Part shown: piece after piece, positions 49,904 through 61,502 of the stretch
Numbering within the stretch: position 1 is the first letter of the stretch
Layout: each line of letters opens with the position of its first letter
Source: Paracyclopina nana
Lineage: Eukaryota; Arthropoda; Copepoda; Cyclopoida; Cyclopettidae
Reading direction: 5' to 3'
DNA: 64,000 nucleotides
Assembly: GCA_019096065.1 (NCBI GenBank)
Contig: JAGUCH010000005.1
Coordinates: forward strand, 6,510,001-6,574,000
Position numbers and translations under genes: made by a program
Notes under the pieces: generated by a model
What the model was told of the DNA's origin: nothing
Databases searched by the model: none
The model's input: only the letters and a program-made list of their open reading frames with translations

Positions 49904-51816
49904 TTAACCCGTTTTCAGCTTGGACAGAGAGGCCTCGAGAGCCTTTTCCATGCGGTCAAAATCCGGGGCAGCTTTGTTGTAATTGCCCAGCACCTGCTCC
50001 ACTTTGTTGTAAGTTTTCGTCGCAAATACTTCGGGGCATGTTTGCATAAACAGTTTGAGCAACTCCTGAACGACGTCCTTGGACTTTCCAGAGCTGTCAG
50101 CGGTTCTTGCGCAAAGGCTCTCGTATGGAACAGCCTTGCCTTTCCGCAGAGTGTTGTGGCAGTTGACCAGGGTTGAGAAAAACTAGGGGGAAAAAACACC
50201 CCAGTTTGAGCCAATGATGCTACCTCGTCGAAGTGACCACTTACCCTGTTGTGCAGGAGCTCCTCAAGCATCTTGAGCTGTTTCTGCTCACCTTTGTCCA
50301 TGGTCATTTCCCGAATCCTCCTCTCGCGCTCTTGAGCCTTGATCTTAGCGATGAGGTGAGGGGGCAGGTCCCTGAGAGCTGGATCTAATCTCACGTCCTC
50401 CTCCTCGGGCTCCTCGGGCTTGACGGTGGGCGCCGCAGGGCTCTTGGACGGAGTGGAGATGTCGACGACTTTGGCGAGCGCCTTCTCCATGCTTTGGTTG
50501 TTGGCTCCTGTGATTTTCTCGAGCATCAACTGCGGATTCCGCTCCGGGCTCTCGACGACCGGATGGTCAGGGAAGTCGAGCTCGTCAATCTTGAGGCAGT
50601 GGCGATCGACGTCAAACTCCTTGTCCCACTTGTGAATGCGCTCGTTGCCGAGCCCGGAGATGCCTCGCGTCCGCAAGAACTCTTGATGATGGTCTTGAAC
50701 AATTGTGAGCAGGTGATGGTTGAATAGCTTTTGTCGCTCCACCAAGTCCCGCGGGAGGATTTTACTGCTGACGTTCGGGCTGAGGTACAGCTCGTACTTG
50801 GACGTGTTGCGATTGCGGCTGTCCTTGGCGAACTCCCACGTGAAATCGAAGGCCTTGGGGAAGACGCAGCGGATCTGCTTGAGATGCGCGTCGGTCAGCG
50901 CCTTGCGCATCGCGATCTGCACGTCGGCCTTTATGGCTGCCACCGGGATGGACTGCTTGCGGTTGTACTTGATGGCAGCCAGCTCGTCCACTTTGCGAAA
51001 GATGGCGGCCAATTCTCGGTAGGACTGGGGCAGCGGCATGAGGTCCGAGGGCTGGAGCAAGTCCCTCACCTTGTCCTCGACCACAGCGGCCGCTTCCAGC
51101 GCTTGCTTCCGCGGACTGGCCTTGTGGGGGCTCGGAAGAACGACGACGGCCTTGGTCCCTTCCACCTCGAAGTCGAGCCCTTTCCTGCTGAGCTTTGGCG
51201 ACAACGGAACCGTGGCCTCTTCGTCGTCATCGCGAAAGAGAGCCTTCTTGGCATGCACCGGACTCGCGTGGCTGAGGCTCTTCAGCCTGGCCTGCAAGGT
51301 GGCCAAAGAGTTGGTGGAGCCGAGGACCTTTCTCACGTCCGCGGGGCTCTTCTTGGGCGACTGGATCAGCGGCTCCGGGTCCTTGAACAGAGCCTTTTTC
51401 GCCGACCTGCTGGCCTTCTCAGCCGCCGACGCGAGCTTCGAGGGAAGGCAATTGTCGACCGGGCCGGGAGTCAGCACTTTCCTCGGGGTGAGGATTTTGC
51501 GCGGCGTCGTGAAAACGGCCTCCACCTAAAAAAAATAATCGTTGGGCATGCGAAACAACGGCTTGAAAATGTCCGTGAAGCTTACCTCGGCCTCTGCGAT
51601 GATGAGCGGCTTCTCGGCGGGAACCTCATCATCGCCTTTGGCTGCTTGCCGAGCAGAAGCATGTTGGCAATGCTTGTCGGTCTTGGGACTCTTCGGCTCG
51701 AGTGTGGCTGGGTCAAGCGAGCTTGGCCTCACCGCCAACGATTTTCGCTTGCCGCTCGTTGGCTGTGCCCTTTTTCTTGCCTGGAAGTAGGCGTTCACCG
51801 TCCTCTGTTGGCTCAT
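49904..51816 (-). CDS. cdt1: DNA replication licensing factor CDT1
   Basis: Three exons: 51586-51816, 50245-51525 and 49904-50182. The introns are 60 and 62 nt, both between codons (GTAAGC...TTTTTTTTAG; GTAAGT...CCCCCTAG). The product is 596 residues. It starts MSQQRTVNAYFQARKR: a PIP box (Q-x4-x-Y-F) followed by basic residues, the PCNA-dependent degron of CDT1. The middle domain (LMPLPQSYRELAAIF; VDELAAIKYNRKQSIP; HLKQIRCVFPKAFDF) is the geminin-binding winged-helix region, and the C-terminal winged helix (ELLKLFMQTCPEVF; NKVEQVLGNY) binds MCM. CDT1 loads MCM2-7 at origins in G1 and is destroyed in S phase. The N-terminal third carries several SP/TP sites. Confidence 0.93.
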
Positions 51817-52297
51817 GTCGTCAAACTGATTTCGGGATAGGCACTGAAGTTTAAAGGGACGCGTTGTTTTGAATCCGAGCGGCGGTCGGAAAAGAAGGCC
51901 GAGCCAACTTTTGCGGGCCGTCAGCTGACGTAAAGTTGGATGCGAGTCGTTCTCGCCGTGAGCGCGAACCCCCGAGAATTGGTCGGTGGGGCAATGCCGC
52001 TTGCTTCTCGTCACCGTGCCCACATTCTCGCGGGACGCTTGGAATGACGCGGGCCAGAGTCGCCTCGGGAAACGCCGCTCGGTTCGCTCGTCGGCGCGGG
52101 AAAGCGCAAAGTTGAGAAGGGAAGCGACGCAACCTCGACTCCGATTTGAAGAAGTGAAACACATTTATTTGGGAAATATACAGCTGGGGTGGACACAAAG
52201 AGACATCACAGCCACTGAGTTTTAAGTAGGAAAAAAAGCTTTGTCGTTGCGAGTGTTTTTTGGAAGGACATCGAGACGTTGGTTAAAGCCGGCGGTT
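51817..52297 (-). promoter_or_regulatory. CDT1 promoter region and 3' UTR of the CNC gene
   Basis: Both genes point left. The CNC 3' UTR runs from 52297 to an AATAAATG signal at about 52163-52168. The rest, about 330 bases and GC-rich, should hold the CDT1 promoter and 5' UTR. A frame extends upstream of the CDT1 ATG without a conserved look. Confidence 0.55.
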
Positions 52298-55200
52298 TTA
52301 CGATCGGTGAGACGACGAGGGATGATGCAGGTGAGAGCTCGGAATCGTGCCCTCCATGAGCGGGGGGCCCAACGAGGGCACGTAGTGGTAGACGCGTTCG
52401 GCCTGAAAGAAGAAAGGGTTACGCGGCTGGAAATGAGTCATGAGCGAAGGCCGACCTTGAGGGGATCCTGGTCGTCGGCGTGACTCCTGGGCAAGATGTG
52501 CACTTGTCGGTTGTGGTCCATTTGCAGCTGCCAGTGGTTGGGGTTGTGGCCGAGCTCCTGCAAAAGCGGACGTCAATTTAGAATTTAGAATTTAGAATGG
52601 CCGCTACCTTGAGGACGTAGTCGTGGAGGCGCTTGACCTTGTCGGCCCATCGGCTGCGCTCGAGGAGGAGTCGGTCGTGCTCCTGGAGCAGCTCGGTTTT
52701 GCGGCACTTGATGCGCTGCACGTCCTCCTCCAGCTGCTTGATCTGGTCGATCTTGCGCTTGCGGCAGTTGCGCGCCGCCACCTTGTTCTTGCCCCGCCGC
52801 CGGATGTCGCGGCACAGCGTCAACTGCTCCTCCGACATCTCGTGCTTCGACAGCAAGTCGTTGAACTCGTCCATCGGCAGGTTGATGATCTCCTGCACCG
52901 AGATGGGCAGGCTCAGCCCCAGCGCCCGCCGCTCGTCGCGGGTCATCTGCGACACGTTCACGCCCGCCGGCAGCCCGGACAGCGCGGACTCGGCCGACGC
53001 CGACTTGCGCTTCCGCTCCCGCTTCCCGCCCAGCGAGGACCCGCTCGGCCCGGGAACGCCCGGCGCGGTGGTCGCCGAGGACATGTGGCCCATCTGGCCG
53101 CTCGGGCCCGCCTGCGGCGCCATCTGGCGAGGAGAGGGTTTAAAAAAGCGCGCTTCATTCCGGTTGGCGCCTTACCTGGTGCTGGTGGTGCTGGGCCGGG
53201 TAGTGGTGGTGCCACGGGTGGACGAGGCCGTCGGGGTAGCCGTAGGGGTAGTGGTGGATGTTGCCGCCCTCGTAGCCCGGGAAGTCCACGAAGCCCCTGG
53301 CGGCGGCGGCCGCGGCGGCCGCCGCCGCCGCCACCTCGTTGCCGTTGGAGGAGGCCTTGGAGTTCCACTCCTTGATGATCTTTTTCTTTCTGTCTTGGTG
53401 GCCGACGCGGCTGGAAGGAAAGGGAAAGAGCTAGTAGGTGCAGCCAGCTTTGCAATTTTTGCAAGCCCTAGCTATACTAAAAATGATGCAGTTCTGTTTT
53501 AGGTCGGTCATTAAAGGGATCTGGCGGTGGGAATTATAATTTATGCGGCCATGAAACGTCTCAAAAAGCCGAGTGACGCGTTTATGGCTGACAACGAAGA
53601 AGCTGGAAACCGCCAAACTGCATCGCGCCACCGTCTGGCCTTTCGGTTCGGGATGCTGCCTCATTTGCCTTCTTTCGCGGAGCCAACGACGGTCGAGGCA
53701 ATTAAAAGGCAGTCTTGAGGTCGGGCTGCCAGAGTGCAGTTTCGCCCAAGCTAGCCCGTGCGTGGTGATGCTGGTCGCTCTCGCGGCGTGCACATTTTCG
53801 GCAGACTCGTCGTCTGTCTGGAATTTTGCTGAGCTGGCACCGCGCATAACCCCTTATTTGCGTAAGCCCCCAAAGTCTGCGATTCGCGAGGGAGGGAGTG
53901 ACACGCACGCGGGGTCATGCGCATTGCCGCTCGCGGAGGAAGCGCGCATAAGCTCGACGGGCTCGCGAAGGACCCTGCCTTCGTCGTCATTCACCGTGGC
54001 GGAAAGTGCATCATCTCCTTTCTTCAACTTACTTTCAACCGGGACAAACTATGTGCAGGCTTGCCAATATTTCGCCCAGATCATGCGGGATTTTTGCACG
54101 ACCCTGCCACTTTTTTATGCGCGTCCGCCTAGCGTGTTCACGGAATCGGTGCACTTCATTAAAAATGGCCGGGTGGAAATACTTTAATGCGCTATAATTA
54201 AGTAAATGACGGCGAGAAAAAACCTCGCTGCTGCTCCCCAAACGTCACGGAAGTTTTTGCTACAGATACGCGATTGTTCCCCAAACTTGCCACGTCGGGC
54301 TCCTACCTTAGGTTATGCAACGGACCCGTACTGTGACGGTACCGGACTAGCGTCTACGTAGGAATCGAATCTGCTGCCATGACATACCCGGGGGGAACAT
54401 TGCGAACATCTAAGCTTTAAGATCGAAAACGAAACAGCATCTTAGGATCTACATTTTTCTAACCCTTCGTTTTAAGATCCTAGTGGCGTGGGTGAAGCTG
54501 AAAGTATACCTGTGTTTTAAGATGTGTAATCAAGTCGAGATGCACCCAACAAGTTTAGATATGTTAGACAAGTTTTTAAGCCAGCCAAGTACAGAGGCAT
54601 AACAAAAGTCGATAAATCATAGGCAAGTCCTTCAGCTTGATTCAAGTACTGAAGTTTCAGTCAAGCCTTGATGTGTCAGTCAAGTCTTTTAGTTTCAGCT
54701 AAGTCCTGAAGTATCAGCTTAGTCCTGAAGTAAAAGCAAGTCCGAAAGTATAAACAAAGCTCTAAGTTTTAAGTCAGACAAAAGTCAATTTCTGGTTGAT
54801 TCTATTTCAGGTCTGTTGCAGATTCCTATTCCGGCTCCATCATGTAACGGCAGGTTCTTTCTTTTCATCGTTACCAAGTTACGGTATTTAAATACCCTTA
54901 TGTAGTTGAAAGGTATTTAAACACCGTTGCCGGGTAACGATAGCAAGGTTGCATAAAGAACCAGCCGTAGACTCAATTGTCCTGGTAGACCCTATTCCGC
55001 TACATCACCATCCGCATGCGCGACGCTGGCCCGCCCCGTTCATGTCTCAAAATTGCCCTTTCGGGCCTAACATGAAATGGGCATGAAAAAGCTCGTCAAT
55101 TTGGGCTGAAACGCAAACGCTTTCTCACCTGAAATCTAAGTGATATGGGTCAAGGTGATGATGATTTGCGGCCGCGGCCGCTGCAGCTGCGGCCGCTTGA

Positions 55201-58200
55201 CTAGGATCAAACCACGAGGCCCCCTCTGGAAAAGAATCAAATTATTAATTAAACACCCCGTACGTTCGGCAGTACATGATTGTAAAGACAAAAAACTGCA
55301 CGTTGTAAATCCACGCGGTTCATCTATTGATAGGGTATAGTTATACAATTGAGGTTCGTTCAGCATTTCTTTTGATATATACATAAATAATATAAGGGCG
55401 ATACCATATTCAAATTTTTAGTCAAGTTACGTTGCTAGAACAGCAACCTTTCTTGATCAGCTAAGTTCAGCTTGTTCTAGCCAAGTTCGGTTCGTTTTAG
55501 CAATGATCAGTTGACCGCTGAGCTGACCCGCCAACGCGTTGTACATCATCAGCTGATGAGCAAAGTTAGCTTTCTCAATTAAGCGAGCTTCAGTTACTAC
55601 GCATATGAGAACACTTTTTGTAGCTAAGTTCAGTTTGGCAACTCAACTTAGCTTAGCAAGCAAGCTACTACTACGTAAAATTAAGCTAAGTTAAGTTCTA
55701 CCTACATGAATATCTGGGAACGGAACTGAACTGAACTTAACTTTTTTCCTAACTTAACTTGACTAACAGGTCAATATGGGAACGTCCTATAGTATATACG
55801 TATATGAATGTATATACTATATCAGCAGCTGATGAACAAAGTTGGATTTTCTCAATTAAGTAAGCTTCAGCGACTACGCGTACGAGACACTTTTTGTAGC
55901 TAAGTTCAGTTTTCCTACATAGCTATCTGGGAACGGAACGGAACTAAACTTAACTTCTTACTTAACTGAACTTAGTTAGCCAATAAGTTAATTAGCCATG
56001 TGTCTTCAGATGTAAATCAGCTGAGCCTTTCTTTATTGAGAAAAGCCAATTTGCTCGTCTGCTGTTGATTTCCAATAAGTTGGTGTCTCAGCAGTGCAGC
56101 AAACTTAATGCATTGTTCATGTATTAAGAATGCCTTAAGGTATGGAAAAAATTGTCATAAGGAAATCTGAATCTATTGCTGACTGCGACTATACGAGTTC
56201 AGCCAGGGCCCGAGTAGCGTTTTTATGGCAATTTTTGCTATTTTGTCTCGTGGTTTTCAGCATATTTCAAAACAAACTATCTTTTATCACGTTAATTTGA
56301 TAAAAGATGAAATTTAAATATTGATTTTTGCTCAAAAAGACTAAAATGTGCACGCACTGAATAGCCAAAATTAGATTTGTTTGCTTTCAAGTTGGCTTAA
56401 AGTTGACCTGATTTTTTTAGTATCAGCTGGCGCTTGTCATAAGACAATTTTTCTCCTTTCTTTGAGGCGTTTTTTGTGCATTTTCCTAAGGAGTTTGGGG
56501 CGTACATGAACAGGGCATTATTATAGTTGCTACGCATCTGAGAACACTTTCTGTTGCTAAGTTCAATTGCGGCAACCTAACTTAACTTGGCAAGTATGCT
56601 AATGCTACATAAATATCTGAAAATGGAACTGAAGTAAGCTTAACTTTTTTCCAAACTTTACTCGACTAACCAGTCAAAATATCAGGTTCCATAAAATTAA
56701 GCGTTAAGGGCTTACATGATCGAGGCCCATTAAAAGGAGTTAACAAAAAGTGACTTGATGATCGGAGCAACTTCACTACATAACGAGACTGAGCCCCCAT
56801 CGATCATCTTGAAAAGCCGGAAGCTGCGATGACAATCTCATTTGCTTAACCGCATGGATCGGTATCAAAGAGTGCATACCTTCAGACAGGCCCGGCATGT
56901 CGGGGGTCGTTCCAAGGTACTGGTGCAGCGTGATCATGTCTTGAGGATCGAGGTTGGCCGCCGAGGTCGAGGCCGTTAGGGCGAAGTTGGGCACGTGCAG
57001 GCCATCGGCGATGGAGACCGCCGTGGTCGTCGTGGTGGCCGCCGATGACGAGGTCGACGAAGAACCAGTTTCGGTCGTGGTAGGAATCTGCAAGCGCAAA
57101 GAAGACACAAACAAGAAGCAAGAAGAATTAACGGGAGCTGCCAGCTGGGGAGTAGCGCCAAATAAAGTTAGCAGCAAATTTGCCCGTTTTCTCTGCTGCT
57201 GCTGCTGCTTTCACAATATCACATGAATGCCTTTCAATTGACGACGGGGAGACAAAGGAAAGGCGTTAATTGCAGATTGGGCTCGTATACTTGGCTGCTT
57301 ACTTGGTGAGTTGGGGGGTAGTACATGGCTGACATGGCGTCCGGGTCCATCTTGTAGTTGAGGCCGCCGGGTGGTGCGGCCGACGAAGGCGAATTGGCCG
57401 CCACCGAGGCGGCGGCGGCGGCCTCCATGTTGTTGGGCGGCCAGGCCTCGGGGTTGCCCTGCTGAGGCAGAAGGTAGTGCTGGCCGCCATAGGCTCCGGT
57501 CGTGTAGTGGGGCAGGGGGTGGGCGAGCGAGGTGCCGCCGGGGTGCGAGCTGACGACGCCCCCGGGGCCGGTGGAGGTCGGGTCGGGCGGCAGGAGGCCG
57601 GCCAGGTTCCACGCCGGTACGCGACCCTGCAAGTACGTAAAATACATATTCGGGACTGGCTCCAGATTTTTTCCTACGATGGTATCCGTGTTCGCGGTTC
57701 GCGACCGGAAAAGTGCCAACGCGTGGATACTTCAATTCTCCGGGAGTGAAAGCTTTCAAAAAAGCCAATTAAGAAGATGGTCGTGATTGACGTAACTCAA
57801 ATTGAATTTTAAATATGAGCGGGTAATTACGAAACGGGATGTCAGAATTGCGGTGGCTCTCGAGAGATGGATGAAAAATTCAAAGTGATGACGAAGCTTC
57901 TTATATTTGTTGTTAGCATATGCCGTCGATGATGTTTAATGCATGGTGGTGCAACGCGTTGACAAATATCAAATCATTCATTTGGTGGCGAAAAGGTCGC
58001 ATCGCATTTATTTTTTGCCTCTCCTCGCTAGATTTTACGGCCCCCTCGATGCCGTTGTCGGGGGCGGCAAAAAGTAATTGGCTCGGGGAGAAGTTTACCT
58101 CCTCGTCTTCGTCCTTGCCGGGCCTTTGCAGGGCCAAGGCCGCGGCCTGCTGGGCAAAGTGCAGCACCGCGTTGGCGGCCTTCACGTTGTCCGCACTTCT

Positions 58201-58335
58201 CGCCTTGGCCTTTTGGTGGTGCCAGGTCGCGGCGTGCTGACCGGCGTGGTCCGCGCCGCAGGTCATCGACTGCTGATGTTGGCTTTGCGGGTCGTGGTGG
58301 AATTGATGGTTGAATCGCGAGTTGTTCATCACCAT
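52298..58335 (-). CDS. cnc: Cap'n'collar (CNC) family bZIP transcription factor, Nrf-like
   Basis: Eight exons with matching phases: 58099-58335, 57303-57626, 56880-57087, 55129-55225, 53176-53410, 52608-53123, 52456-52557 and 52298-52402, giving 607 residues. The CNC domain is clear (RDERRALGLSLPISVQEIIN; LPMDEFNDLLSKHEMSEEQL), followed by the basic region (RDIRRRGKNKVAARNCRKRK) and leucine zipper (IKQLEEDVQRIK). Upstream are low-complexity activation-type regions: Ala runs in exons 2, 4 and 5 and His/Tyr-rich stretches. CNC factors bind antioxidant-response or related elements with small Maf and control stress or head-patterning genes. I see no Keap1-binding DLG/ETGE motif in this isoform. 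Donor GTCGGC after 52456 is weak; reading through instead ends four codons later. Confidence 0.88.
53411..55128 (-). repeat. CNC intron with minisatellite and foldback repeat
   Basis: Bases 53500-54190 are GC-rich and could hold an internal promoter. Bases 54640-54760 carry a run of AGTCCTGAAGTxTCAGC-type units. Bases 54845-54965 form an imperfect inverted repeat (GGTTCTTTC...GAACC ends) with ATTTAAA at the centre, similar in style to the palindrome at 44565. No exon was found between the flanking exons. Confidence 0.55.
55226..56879 (-). repeat. CNC intron with AACTTAACTT-rich repeats
   Basis: A unit with GAGAACACTTTxTGT, GCTAAGTTCA and ACTTAACTT recurs at about 55605, 55880 and 56530, in the same orientation and diverged. 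The stretch 55790-55830 is a TATAxATATA-rich run. The family is unidentified; it resembles a short non-autonomous element. Confidence 0.55.
57627..58098 (-). other. First intron of the CNC gene (isoform from 58335)
   Basis: 472 nt between donor GTAAAC (after GACGAGGAG) and acceptor ACTTGCAG. Frames continue into both sides without support. Confidence 0.6.
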
Positions 58336-61300
58336 CGTCGCTCGACGCACGCTTAATTCACCAGTCCTCGCATCGCGATCACCTTCGCGCAACTAACTCT
58401 CAAAAAGGCGTTCGCTGGGTCAGCAAAAAAATGCAAAGCCGGTAAATTCATCTCGCGTACGAACGTACGTACGTCGTATGCGGCGGATTCGCGAGCGAGC
58501 CGCTGCGTGCAAAAGCTCGCGAAAAAAAAAAAAAAAAATCGCGCGCCGCTGCCCCCACCGGCTCTCCGCCCGCCGCCGCGTCTGTCGGATCGAAAGCACC
58601 TCGATCTCCTTGTCGTCGCGACTAAAAAGAAGAAGATCGTTTTGCAAAGTTGGCAAGAAATGCACCGCCGTCTGCTCTCCCCTTCTTTCTCCCTTTTTTT
58701 GCACAAGCTTCGGCGGTGCGGTGGAGGGGAAAGCTTAAGCGCGCGTCAAACAAGACCGTTGCATCGATCCAGCAAGTTGCGGCCTTTTTCGTCATTTGGA
58801 CGGGATGATGAGCCTAATTAGGGGTCACCATCGAAGCGATGGCGACGGCACTTAAAAAACCGCTTGCACGCTCCTCCGAAAACGCGGAGGATGCAAGGGT
58901 TTTTTTGCAACCTCATGAGCTTTCTGCCGTGTCTGTTGGCAAAATGGCGGCCTTTTTTATGCACATGCACCAGTACGTACGCGGTGGTTTCAACGGTTGG
59001 CGAGACCCTTTGTCTGGTTTTTTTCCCAAACTGCTACCTGCACTTCCAAGGCCCTGCACCCAGGGAAGCGACCGCCGGTGCGCGAATCTTTCGCATGTAA
59101 CTCCAACCACTTGCCTTTTAAGGCCCTCGCGAGTGAAATAAAAGGCAAATGAAACTTTTGCGGCATTTCCGCTTCGTTAGAGTCTGATGCAATTATAAAT
59201 GGCCGTTTGCTTTGCTACTACGTGCATGGAAAGTCGAAGCTTTCCAATGTTAACCTTGCAATACTAGCCGAAAAGCTCCGGACAACTAAATAGATCTTCA
59301 AGTCAACCGCTATTTTTGGCAAATTAGCGCACCAGCCAATGTAAAGTTGCTGAGCATGGCACGGATGCTTATGTCGACTCTGGTGTGCTAAAACCGCACG
59401 ACAAGTTTGCCCAAGAAAACGCCGCTCGGTCCTATGTTGAACCTGCTACGCTCAAATCATCTTTGCCGAACAGCGAATATTCTTCGAAACCTTCTTAAGG
59501 TACTGTTTTTAATATGCTTAATAAGTAGTGTATGCTAACATTCATGCATACAGTTTCTCTGCATGCCTGGTTAATTGGCGCAACTTACGCGAAAATGTAC
59601 GATTCTTTCCAGATCAGACTGCAAAGCTTACAAAAAGTGACCCATGCTATTGCTGCGCAAAAAAGAAGCAGCACAAAAGGTCCACCGATTTCCTTGGGCA
59701 AATTGCACGTTTTATATCGTCAACCGGCCTCATTTGCATTTCTGCCTCTGCTGCTACCTGTTTGACAATTTGGCCCCAAATGCAACTGTCTAGACAAACT
59801 TTTATTGCTCCAGTTAATTTTCGAGTCACGCTAAAACGCTGAAAGCTCGCTGGCTCGAGCTGTTGATGAGACAGGTTTCACCGCGCAAATTTCGAGAATT
59901 ATGGAAAGCCATTCAAGTTAGCAAAAATGGCTTTGTTGTCTGGGTTATCATCTTTAGTAATAATGCACCAGCGACCGCCGTTTCCCGCTTTCGTTGTTGC
60001 ACTTCCCAATTAACGATACAACGGGAATGCACTGGCGAAAAGTGAGGCGCGGTTAACGGTGCCTAGAAAGCTCCTCGCGGAGTAGAATCGAGACGAGACG
60101 TTTTCCTCACGGATGCATTCGAGTACGGAATTGCATTTTGGTCCTAGTACAGCTTTGCAAAATTCACCTCGTTCAATGTCCCGTTCATGTACACCCTAAA
60201 CTCCTTGGGACAGTGCTCGAAAAACACCCCTTTAGGAAAGGAGAAAAATTGTCTTGCGCTAGATGATACAAAAAAATCAGATCGACTGTAAGCCAACTTA
60301 AACGTAAACAACTCAAATTTCGGCAATTCATCGGCCATATTTTAGACATTTTCAGCAAGATCAATATTTCGTCTTTTACCAAAGAAACATGAAAAAATCT
60401 ACTTTCTCATGAAAAAATGTTGAAAAGCAGGAATCAAAATGGAGAAAATTGCCATTGGAATCGCTGCTCGGTCCGACGTTGGACTCGTAGAGTGGCAGTC
60501 AGGTGCAGATTCACTGTTCCTTAATTTTTCCCATTCCTTTTTAAAAAGGCATGTACTTATGCTGTGTTCACCTACTAAAGAAATTGCGTTTTACTTAAGC
60601 CTCCTATTTCAGAACTGATCATTTTTACTCACTTTTCATAGCTTCAATCAGACCACTTTTCCGACCTCTTTTGGTCATATGAGCTAGAAGTGTTTTGATT
60701 AGTCGGAAGCACGAAAACTTAAGCATTTCGTCTAAGGCTGTCGTAAGATTTTAAGGAAACGAGGCATAGATGAACACCCTATTAATGCATGAACAAGGCA
60801 AAAGCCATTTTTACCACCACCGCGCCAGTTTTCGCTTTTGATAGCAGCTGAGATGATTGACGGCAGAGCAAGACTTTCCTTAACTTTCCAAGTTATTTCC
60901 GTGCATCTCAGCTAGCAACGATATCGTACCCCGCACGGTTTCTTTTTGCTGCCAAAAATGGAGAAAAATGAATGAGCGCTCTCAGCAACAAGTTCGTAAC
61001 TTCAACACCATTATTTCAGCAGTCGCTACTGAATTTGCCCATACCTGAAGGCCCTGATTGTTTGTTGGCTACCACGCAGCTCTTTTCAAGTTTTAGCTGC
61101 ATAGTTTGGCAAAATTTATCCATGTGAAAAACAAGCCCAAATTGCTCGAAAATGCGATAGGATTACCGCACTGTTTGGCCAACTTCGCTCAAAACGTCAT
61201 TAGGTGTTTTGGCATCGGTAAGCCAATGTCCTGACTTTAAAGTCAGCGCGATGCTTTTCGGTCTGTTGAAAAGGTTGCATAACGTTCGGAAAGTTTTTAA

Positions 61301-61400
61301 AAATAGTCTCGATTTTGCGGAAGCTCTCCAATTGTTTGAGTAGCGCTAATTGAGGCCCTCAGCGCGGCAACTGATGGAAAGCTGGCTTGTATCGGCCTAC
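58336..61400 (-). other. CNC upstream region or long intron
   Basis: If the exon at 61401-61502 belongs to CNC, this is its first intron; for the shorter isoform it contains the promoter. A 16-A run lies at about 58520, and CGTACGAACGTACGTACG lies near 58455. I see no supported gene. Short ATG frames such as 60144-60338 (minus) have no recognisable content. Confidence 0.45.
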
Positions 61401-61502
61401 CTTTTGCGGGGGGCTGCTGCTTTTCGCCTCATTGTTGTTGTTGACGTGTAAAAGGTCCTCGAGTCCGAGCCCGACTGAGGAGCCATCCGAGTTCACCATC
61501 AT
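61401..61502 (-). CDS. cnc: Probable alternative first coding exon of the CNC gene
   Basis: On the minus strand an ATG at 61502 opens MMVNSDGSSVGLGLEDLLHV and runs 34 codons to SSSPPQK, then a GTAGGCC donor. It ends exactly between codons, the phase needed to join the exon at 57626 (GRVPAWN...) in frame, skipping the 58335 exon. An in-frame stop lies upstream. CNC genes in other animals use several promoters with different N-termini. The link to CNC is inference from phase, strand and position. Confidence 0.5.

Noticed and set aside
52585-53502. Long frames antisense to or out of frame with the CNC bZIP exons
   Set aside because: Shadows of a GC-rich exon; the frame with the CNC and bZIP domains is the coding one.
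53431-53847. A 138-codon minus-strand frame in the CNC intron
   Set aside because: No ATG-supported product with a domain, and its ends do not fit the exon phases on either side; the 55129-55225 exon already satisfies them.
60144-60338. A 64-codon minus-strand ATG frame upstream of the CNC gene
   Set aside because: No recognisable domain and no matching splice phase to a neighbour; length is expected by chance in AT-rich DNA.
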